Origin: an uncultured Gemella sp. | Lineage (GTDB): Bacteria > Bacillota > Bacilli > Staphylococcales > Gemellaceae | Direction: 5' to 3' | DNA length: 5,270 nucleotides | Assembly: GCA_927911745.1 (NCBI GenBank) | Contig: CAKMQF010000078.1 | Coordinates: 1-5,270 of the forward strand | Part shown: positions 1 to 4,273 of the stretch, in pieces | How the letters are laid out: each line of letters starts with the position of its first letter | Numbering within the stretch: position 1 is the first letter of the stretch | Made by a program: the position numbers and the translations under genes | The notes under the pieces: generated by a model | What the model was told of the DNA's origin: nothing | Database searches by the model: none | The model's input: only the letters and a program-made list of their open reading frames with translations

Positions 1-115
1 CTTGTTTTCTTTCTTATCCTCAGTTACTTTTTCTTCTTTAGGTGTGACTTTTTAGTCTCATCTTTCACTGATTCCTTGTTTTCTTTCTTATCCTCAGTTA
101 TTTTTTCTTCTTTTG
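1..115 (-). repeat. Tandem repeat of about 75 bp in the surface protein gene
   Basis: Two near-identical copies start at 1 and 75. Each encodes a phrase of the type PKEEKxTEDKKENK, followed in the complete copy by a linker ending DETKK. The spacing is 74 bp; 25 codons would need 75, so the second copy is out of frame. More copies may lie beyond the left edge. Charged lysine/glutamate repeats of this kind are common in wall-spanning stalks of surface proteins. Confidence 0.75.
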
Positions 116-794
116 GTTTTTCTATTTCTACTGAAGACTTACTCTTTAAAGAATTTTCTAAAATAGATTTCACCTTTTGAAGATTTACATTATTAGGAGC
201 AACTGCTAATAACTCATTAACTTTAATTAACCATACTTCTTTTATTTCTTGTTCTTTCTTTTTATCAACCTTAATATCGGCAAATAAATAATTTACAAAT
301 TCTTTCTCATCAATAGTATTCCAATCTATCTTATCTTCTAAAATAGATTTAATAAAATTATCTTCTTTATTAGCCTCTGTTACTGGCGCTAGCGATACAT
401 TTTGTTTTGAAGGTTTTGACTCCACTTCAGGTGCAGGTTTTATTATTTCAACTTTTTCTAAATCTGGTTTCTCAACCACATTCACCGTGTGAGCTTCTCT
501 TTTAGGTTCTACTATATTTTCTTCATGTTTACAATCTTTACACACTGGAGGTGCCATAGGCTCTACAGGTTTTGGTGCTAATTCAGGTTTAGGCATTGGT
601 TTTTCAACTTCTTCTAAAATAGGTTTGTTTACATGCTCTAAATTAACATCGTGATTAGATTCTGCAGTTGCAACAACATTGTTAGTGTCTTCGTGTGCAT
701 AAGCTGTTCCAAGAGAGCCAGCAGTAATACCTATTAGAACACTAGCAATACCTACTGAAACCTTTCTAATCGAATATTTTCTCGTACTAAACAT
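1..794 (-). CDS. YSIRK-signal surface protein, N-terminal part, frameshifted near the window edge
   Basis: Likely an exported, wall-attached surface protein; the sorting signal would lie beyond the left edge. Residues 1-33 form a signal peptide with the YSIRK motif at 7-11, a hydrophobic core to about 30, and likely cleavage after AYA. Next comes a proline/glutamate/lysine-rich stalk (about 55-140) holding a CKDC cysteine pair at 85-88, then a more folded-looking segment at 143-216 with the phrase KSILE twice (149-153, 209-213), then a lysine/glutamate-rich repeat. The start is supported by AAGGAG at 801-806, six bases upstream. The frame stops at 24-26, but this looks artificial: the repeat phrase PKEEKITEDKKENK is encoded again, as PKEEKVTEDKKENK, in the next frame up to the window edge, 74 bp from the first copy where 75 is expected. 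A base is probably missing from the T run at 49-53. The signal class is clear; ligand and function are unknown. Confidence 0.85.
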
Positions 795-854
795 AATTTT
801 CTCCTTATCAACTTGCTTAAAAATTACAATTTACTTATTAATCTATCTTTTTTT

Positions 855-883
855 ATTATAATATATCTCAGAAAAATGAGCAA
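855..883 (-). promoter_or_regulatory. Promoter of the YSIRK surface protein gene
   Basis: Read on the minus strand: a perfect -10 TATAAT (855-860), a 17-base spacer, and a weak -35 TTGCTC (878-883) that matches TTGACA at its first three bases. It lies about 60 bases upstream of the start codon at 794 and is followed by AAGGAG at 801-806. The 5' leader would be about 50 nt. Confidence 0.6.
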
Positions 884-929
884 GCGTGAACCTATTTTAA
901 TAACTTACAATATGTAGTGTTACAATTGA

Positions 930-1200
930 TGTGAGACAAAATATAAAAAAGAAGAGTAAATACCTGTATATTGAAATTACGACAAATCAAAAATAGGAAT
1001 TTACTCTTATGAAAACTATTATAACTGAAAACTTACAAAAAAAAACACAACGATCTATACCTCATACTTTAGAAACAAGATTAGCCACGGTAAAAACATA
1101 TAGAAATAAAAACTCTATTAACTTTATCTGTAGACGTTACAAAGTTTCTAAAGCATTTTTAATGCGTTGGAATAAAAAATATGATGGAACTAGAGTATCT
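930..1200 (+). mobile_element. Left-end remnant of an insertion sequence (IS481-like or related)
   Basis: The segment holds a transposase N-terminus beginning at 1009, preceded by non-coding sequence typical of an IS left end. TGTGAGAC at 930-937 could be the outer terminus, because IS481-type ends usually begin TGT; this is inference. No matching right-end inverted repeat ending in ACA is evident before the next gene, and the catalytic DDE part is absent, so the element is a dead fragment. The right limit is taken at about 1200, where the transposase-like protein sequence stops. Confidence 0.5.
952..1008 (+). repeat. Inverted repeat/hairpin abutting the transposase start codon
   Basis: Two 14-base arms at 952-965 and 995-1008 (AAGAGTAAAT and ATTTACTCTT are the perfect outer ten bases) pair with one mismatch around a 29-base loop. 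The right arm ends directly before the ATG at 1009. It contains the only Shine-Dalgarno-like bases (AGGA, 995-998), so the folded RNA would hide them. Confidence 0.6.
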
Positions 1201-1254
1201 AACCCTTATATTATATCATATATAATGATTAATTTTCAGAAAATGAATTATTAG
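1009..1254 (+). pseudogene. Truncated transposase, N-terminal helix-turn-helix only
   Basis: The 81-residue reading frame begins with a helix-turn-helix at about 21-60. The phrase CRRYKVSKAFLMRWNKKYDG (41-60) is the recognition-helix type found at the N-terminus of transposases with an integrase-core (rve, DDE) domain. Such proteins are usually around 300 residues or more, so well over two thirds is missing, including every DDE residue. From about residue 62 onward (VSNPYIIS...) the sequence no longer looks like transposase and reads AT-rich junk to the stop, which suggests a deletion junction near 1195-1200. There is no good ribosome binding site; the AGGA at 995-998 lies ten bases upstream inside a hairpin arm. 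Assignment to a transposase is firm, the IS family is less so. Confidence 0.7.
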
Positions 1255-1293
1255 ACTTACATATTGATTACATATGGTTTTCGTGATATTTTA

Positions 1294-1480
1294 GAGTGGG
1301 AATGACTCAAAAATCGTGATTTCAAAGAAATCAATTTTGTCGAGTCACCTCCGCACAGTTTATTAGACATCTAAAAAGCTTTTTATAAAGCGTATTTAGA
1401 TATCAATAAACCACTGCGTCTATGAGTTTTCATGTGAACTTTGTTAAATTTTAGGACTTTGGGGGCAGCCCAGTTGGCTA
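1294..1480 (+). repeat. Structured two-hairpin intergenic repeat, streptococcal type
   Basis: This gene-free stretch has two adjacent long imperfect hairpins. The first (1296-1356) pairs GTGGGA with TCCgCAC, TGACTC (1303-1308) with GAGTCA (1342-1347), and GATTTC (1318-1323) with GAAATC (1327-1332) over an AAA loop. The second (1352-1418) pairs CGCA with TGCG, TTTATT (1359-1364) with AATAAA (1405-1410), ATCTAAA (1369-1375) with TTTAGAT (1395-1401), and GCTTT (1378-1382) with AAAGC (1387-1391). A TTAGGACTTTGGGG tail follows at 1451-1464, with a small hairpin AGCC/GGCT at 1467-1479. The conserved blocks CACCTCCGCACAGTT and AACCACTGCGTC, with variable stems between them, resemble an intergenic repeat I remember from streptococcal genomes. 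Function unknown: RNA-end structure, small RNA, or mobile miniature element. Confidence 0.6.
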
Positions 1481-1527
1481 TTGTTGGATAAATGTATTAT
1501 ATATGTCAAATATAGGAGGAAAAGACA

Positions 1528-1692
1528 ATGAATACAAAGATGAAGATAATAACTAGTTTAATTTTGACTCCTATGGGGAGTATTTTAGAAAAAAGCAATA
1601 ATATAGCTAAAGCTATGGATAATTATAATAAATTTTCTACAGTAAAAGCTGGTGATATTATTGATAGCAAAAAAGTTGAAAAGGTACAGTAA
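1528..1692 (+). CDS. Small hypothetical protein, 54 aa, possibly exported
   Basis: I do not recognise this protein. The start is well marked: AGGAGG at 1514-1519 lies eight bases before ATG 1528, the strongest ribosome binding site in this part of the window. The N-terminus has lysines (MNTKMK) followed by a short hydrophobic stretch (IITSLILTPMGSIL, 7-20), like a weak signal peptide or lipophilic anchor. The rest is polar and ends SKKVEKVQ. It stops three bases before the next ORF and is in the same frame with it, so the pair is either a translationally coupled two-gene unit or one gene split by a TAA at 1690-1692. A small peptide followed by a small membrane protein also fits a bacteriocin/immunity arrangement, but no leader motif such as a double glycine supports that. 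Confidence 0.45.
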   Translation: MNTKMKIITSLILTPMGSILEKSNNIAKAMDNYNKFSTVKAGDIIDSKKVEKVQ

Positions 1693-1695
1693 TTT

Positions 1696-1887
1696 ATGTT
1701 TGAATTTTTAAAAATAATTATTAGTTTATTAATTTGGATATTAGTTTTTTATTTATTTAAATTCCTTTCTAAAAGAAATTTGAAATTAGTGATTGTATTT
1801 AATCTATTTATATATGTTTATGGTGTATTATATTATTATAATAATACAAATTTAAAGTATATTGGTTGGCGATACTTTTTTCAATAG
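1696..1887 (+). CDS. Small membrane protein, 63 aa, unrecognised; possibly frameshifted at its end
   Basis: Two hydrophobic segments, about residues 4-25 (rich in I, L, W, F) and 30-48 (LKLVIVFNLFIYVYGVLYY), with the charged turn KRNLK between them, predict a hairpin in the membrane. No independent ribosome binding site is close; AAAAGG at 1679-1684 overlaps the end of the upstream ORF, so translation is probably coupled to it. Near the stop, the neighbouring frame is open from 1856 to a TAA at 1931-1933 and encodes a polar tail (DTFFNSYDEKIKNKY). One extra base near GGTTGG (1864-1869) would explain this, making the original protein about 16 residues longer. That tail is short enough to be chance. 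Function unknown. Confidence 0.45.
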   Translation: MFEFLKIIISLLIWILVFYLFKFLSKRNLKLVIVFNLFIYVYGVLYYYNNTNLKYIGWRYFFQ

Positions 1888-1942
1888 TTATGATGAAAAA
1901 ATAAAAAATAAATATATTGTATATGTTATATAAGGCAATATA

Positions 1943-1983
1943 AAAAAGACTCCTCATCTGACAAAAACATCAGACAAGGACTC
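1943..1983 (-). terminator. Intrinsic terminator of the lipase-like gene
   Basis: On the minus strand a 14-bp stem (1970-1983 with 1948-1961; one G-G mismatch and two G-T wobbles) encloses an eight-base loop and is followed by six T residues (1942-1947 on the plus strand are A). It begins three bases past the stop codon at 1986. The plus-strand direction lacks a clean T tract, so it is probably one-way, although the small ORFs converge on it. Confidence 0.8.
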
Positions 1984-1985
1984 TA

Positions 1986-2982
1986 TTATAGTTCTTCTTT
2001 TTTCTTCGCAATATTATCTAATATAGCCTTGATAAAAAACTCAAAATTAACATTATACGGATTTTTATTCAAGTTATCTATCACAGTACTACTTACTAAT
2101 AAAGCATTCAGTTGATTCTCTAATTCTTCTATACGCTCTTCTGAAAAATTACTAAGAATACCTACCTCGGCTAGGCTAAAATCCTTATATTCTAACGATA
2201 AAAGATCATCATTTTCTTTTTTCTCAAAAGAACTTCCAAAAGATTTTTGGTATATATCTAAGAAACTCTTTATACCATGCATCCCAGCTTCTTTTACAAT
2301 AATTTCATCACCCACATAGTAACCAATCGACAGCAGCTCAGAAATTCTTGTAAATATATCATACTCAGAAACGACTCTTTTCACATCCCCTGTAAAAGTT
2401 GATTTTTTAATAGCCGTTTTCTTTACATTTCTAAGATATTTCTTCATACGCGCAGCGTACAATTCACCGTCTTTTTCCTTATCCATAAAAATATCTATAC
2501 CTCCGATTAAATATATCGGAGCTGCATTAAAAAACAATACTTTTCTGTACATTATACTCAATCGCAACACGCTGTGCTATACTTCCTCCCAGTGAGTGAC
2601 CTGTTAAAATAATATCATTACCATATTTTTTCTTCATACGTGTATAAAATCTATAACACGATGTCATATGTTCTGCTTGCCCCAAGCAAATACCTACTAC
2701 ATCAGCATACATATCCTTCTGTCTATCAAAATAAAAATTCGTTCCCGTATAAGATAAAATGTAATTCCCTTTATCAGTATTTTCAAACAGTGTCCCACTA
2801 CTTCCTGTTTTCGTATCATAAAAACTAGTCACATAATTCAGCTCTTCTGGGAAACTCCCTACCGTTTTTTGCAGGTTAATATATTCTCTTATCATGGTTT
2901 TTGGAATCTTTATCTTATCCATCGCTTCTATATGGTATACAATAAACGATGCATAACTCGTTATCTCAAACAACCTTTCCAT
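1986..2982 (-). pseudogene. Class-3-lipase-like alpha/beta hydrolase (DUF2974/Mbeg1-like), broken by one frameshift
   Basis: Two overlapping reading frames (2982 down to 2527, then 2570 down to 1986) are one gene of about 331 codons. The first part has the oxyanion-type phrase YTGT (78-81) and the nucleophile elbow GHSLGG (128-133, Ser130), and runs to QKSIVF before a stop. The sequence continues in the next frame with FNAAPIYLIGG, as expected for the strand after the elbow, and later has EYD and GDEIIVKEAGMHG, where the catalytic acid and histidine would be expected. The break is at the A run 2529-2534 (T run on the coding strand); removing one base gives SIVFNAAP. AGGAGA at 2988-2993 sets the start. 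No signal peptide is seen, so it is probably cytoplasmic; the substrate is unknown. Family call fairly sure; broken status depends on sequence accuracy. Confidence 0.8.
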
Positions 2983-3050
2983 TCTCTTCTCCTATCACTA
3001 TACTACTTGGTTTTCTTTATTATCAATTAGTATTTTATCATAAACCATGA

Positions 3051-3079
3051 ATTATTTCCTATTTTTTAGTTAAAATCAA
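3051..3079 (-). promoter_or_regulatory. Possible promoter of the lipase-like gene
   Basis: On the minus strand, TTGATT (3074-3079) and AATAAT (3051-3056) are separated by 17 bases, matching the -35 and -10 consensus at four and five of six positions. The start codon is at 2982, giving a leader of about 60 nt. The region is very AT-rich, so such matches arise easily; other -10-like hexamers nearby (GATAAT, TAAAAT) lack a suitable -35. Confidence 0.35.
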
Positions 3080-3161
3080 ATTCTAATAGGTTAATTTTTC
3101 AATTTTTTTTAATTTTTATTCCCCTCGAATTTTATAATTGATTATTATTTTCAGTTATTAG

Positions 3162-3190
3162 TTTAAAATAGAATATTTTTTTGTTATAAT
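3162..3190 (+). promoter_or_regulatory. Promoter of the flavodoxin-family gene (extended -10)
   Basis: A perfect -10 TATAAT (3185-3190) is preceded by TG one base upstream (extended -10, 3182-3184). A weak -35 TTTAAA (3162-3167) lies 17 bases away. The leader to the start codon at 3265 is about 70 nt and carries no obvious riboswitch-like fold. Confidence 0.65.
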
Positions 3191-3264
3191 AGTTATATGA
3201 ATTTGATTATTATAGGGTTAATTTTTAGAAATATTATTCCAACATCCTAAGTAGGAGGCTTATT

Positions 3265-3819
3265 ATGAAAATTTTACTTGCTTATTCTAGTAAAACAAAA
3301 AATACTAAAAAAGTAGCTGAAGCTATTTACGAACAGATAAAAGATCAAGGAGAAGTAGATCTACTTGATATAAAAAAACAACGAAAAAAACTAGAAAAAG
3401 AATATGATTTCTATATTCTAGGGGCTTGGACAGATAAAACTAACGCCAATAAAAATATGCAACGTTTTATTGATCAACAAGAAATACATAGTAAAGACGT
3501 TGCTCTATTTCTAACTTGTGGTGTTCCTCGTGAACATTATCACGCAGATGATTCAATTAATAATTATATCGCCTTTATGGAAGAAAGAAACAATAAAATT
3601 CACGAAACTTTCGTCTGCCAAGGCAAGGTTGATCCAAAGGTTATGATAGTTTTCAAAATCCTTACTTGGCGTGACCCTAACTTTATTCACAAAGTTACAC
3701 CAGATCTTGCCGACATGGTTAAAGAATCAAAAAAACACCCAGATCCAAAAGATTTAAAAGATGCTCAAAATTGTTTTAGCAATCTTTTAAAACATAAAAT
3801 ATCACACGCATTAGCATAA
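3265..3819 (+). CDS. Flavodoxin-family protein
   Basis: A 184-residue soluble protein with a flavodoxin-like fold, expected to bind FMN and carry electrons in the cytoplasm; its partner is not evident. The N-terminal strand and phosphate loop (ILLAYSSKTKNTKKVA, 3-18) match the FMN-binding S/T-x-T-x-N-T pattern, with lysines where classic flavodoxins have glycine. ILGAWTDKTNANKNMQRFI (51-69) corresponds to the second flavin loop and following helix, and LTCGVPREHYH (83-93) to the third strand and loop. CQGKVDPKVM (118-127) and the charged tail resemble the Flavodoxin_3 type of small Firmicutes proteins. The start has AGGAGG at 3253-3258, six bases upstream. It is intact, unlike its neighbours, and is a single-gene unit with its own promoter and terminator. 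Fold call fairly certain; redox partner and physiological role unknown. Confidence 0.85.
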   Translation: MKILLAYSSKTKNTKKVAEAIYEQIKDQGEVDLLDIKKQRKKLEKEYDFYILGAWTDKTNANKNMQRFIDQQEIHSKDVALFLTCGVPREHYHADDSINNYIAFMEERNNKIHETFVCQGKVDPKVMIVFKILTWRDPNFIHKVTPDLADMVKESKKHPDPKDLKDAQNCFSNLLKHKISHALA

Positions 3820-3833
3820 CTTAACATTAAAAC

Positions 3834-3871
3834 AAAGGTAGTTATCCATTTTTAAGGATTTCTACCTTTTT
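3834..3871 (+). terminator. Intrinsic terminator of the flavodoxin-family gene
   Basis: AAAGGTAG (3834-3841) pairs with CTACCTTT (3862-3869), and ATCC (3844-3847) pairs with GGAT (3856-3859) after a small internal TT/TT loop; the apical loop is eight bases. The stem runs into TTTTT at 3867-3871. It starts 15 bases after the stop codon. The A-rich left arm would also give a U tract in the opposite direction, so it could work both ways. Confidence 0.85.
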
Positions 3872-4168
3872 ACATAATAAATATAATATACTATTTTTAA
3901 ATTTTTTTTACCAATTGCCATCTAACAAACAAATAGTGAACTAATTTTTTCCTTAATTAGGATAAGTTATATAAATACTTAATGAAATTATTTTAAGTAA
4001 TATATATCTTTTTATAAGTTTAAACAATAATCCACTTTTCATCAAAACACCATTATTATCATATATTAATCAACAACGATAAATTTTAAAAGTTATATTT
4101 TTTATCTCCATTATATATAATATACTTTAATGTTAAATATTAAAAATTTACTATTACTAAAAAATATT
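3872..4168. other. Gene-free AT-rich intergenic stretch
   Basis: No reading frame with a ribosome binding site, no convincing hairpin and no repeat is seen on either strand. The only mild structure is a near-palindrome CCTTAATTAGG at 3951-3961. A regulator gene might be expected beside a YhgE-like gene, but none is encoded here. Confidence 0.5.
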
Positions 4169-4197
4169 TTGACTTTTAGTATATAAAGTTGTAGAAT
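4169..4197 (+). promoter_or_regulatory. Promoter of the YhgE/Pip-like gene
   Basis: TTGACT (4169-4174) and TAGAAT (4192-4197) are separated by exactly 17 bases, each matching consensus at five of six positions. This is the best two-box sigma-A promoter in the window. Transcription should start near 4204, giving a leader of about 70 nt that contains both dyads described below. Confidence 0.75.
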
Positions 4198-4205
4198 ATC
4201 TTAAG

Positions 4206-4223
4206 TGATATATTATTATATCA
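4206..4223. promoter_or_regulatory. Perfect palindrome at the transcription start: candidate operator
   Basis: TGATATA (4206-4212), a four-base centre TTAT, and TATATCA (4217-4223) make a perfect inverted repeat right after the -10 box, over the expected transcription start. A repressor bound here would block initiation. A TetR-type regulator is plausible because such proteins often control YhgE-like genes, but none is encoded in the window. In AT-rich DNA a short AT palindrome can also be chance. Confidence 0.45.
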
Positions 4224-4239
4224 TCTAAATTAACATAAT

Positions 4240-4261
4240 GGAATTTCGCCGACGAAATTTC
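4240..4261 (+). promoter_or_regulatory. Hairpin just upstream of the YhgE-like ribosome binding site
   Basis: GGAATTTCG (4240-4248) pairs with CGAAATTTC (4253-4261) over a CCGA tetraloop: nine pairs with one G-U wobble. It ends three bases before GGAGGA (4265-4270). It leaves the binding site free, so it could stabilise the message end or serve as a regulator site; no U tract follows, so it is not a terminator. Confidence 0.45.
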
Positions 4262-4273
4262 TTTGGAGGAATT

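Noticed and set aside
901..930. Weak inverted repeat (TAAC...GTTA) between the surface gene promoter and the IS
   Set aside because: The arms are four bases long and AT-rich, which is expected by chance here.
1481..1503. Promoter for the small ORF pair (TTGTTG with TATTAT/TATATA)
   Set aside because: No combination of -35-like and -10-like boxes has an acceptable spacer, so the promoter could not be assigned.
2640..2828. 62-codon plus-strand reading frame inside the lipase-like gene
   Set aside because: It is antisense to the conserved coding region around the nucleophile elbow, has no ribosome binding site, and its protein looks like a shadow.
2527..2982. Lipase region as two overlapping genes in an operon
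   Set aside because: The second frame's supposed start has no ribosome binding site and lies inside the conserved fold; the two halves complete each other across a homopolymer, so a single broken gene is simpler.
4238..4273. Upstream ATG giving a longer N-terminus for the YhgE-like protein
   Set aside because: The added residues are encoded by the hairpin and ribosome binding site themselves; GGAGGA is correctly placed only for the ATG at 4274, and the family begins MIKKEF.
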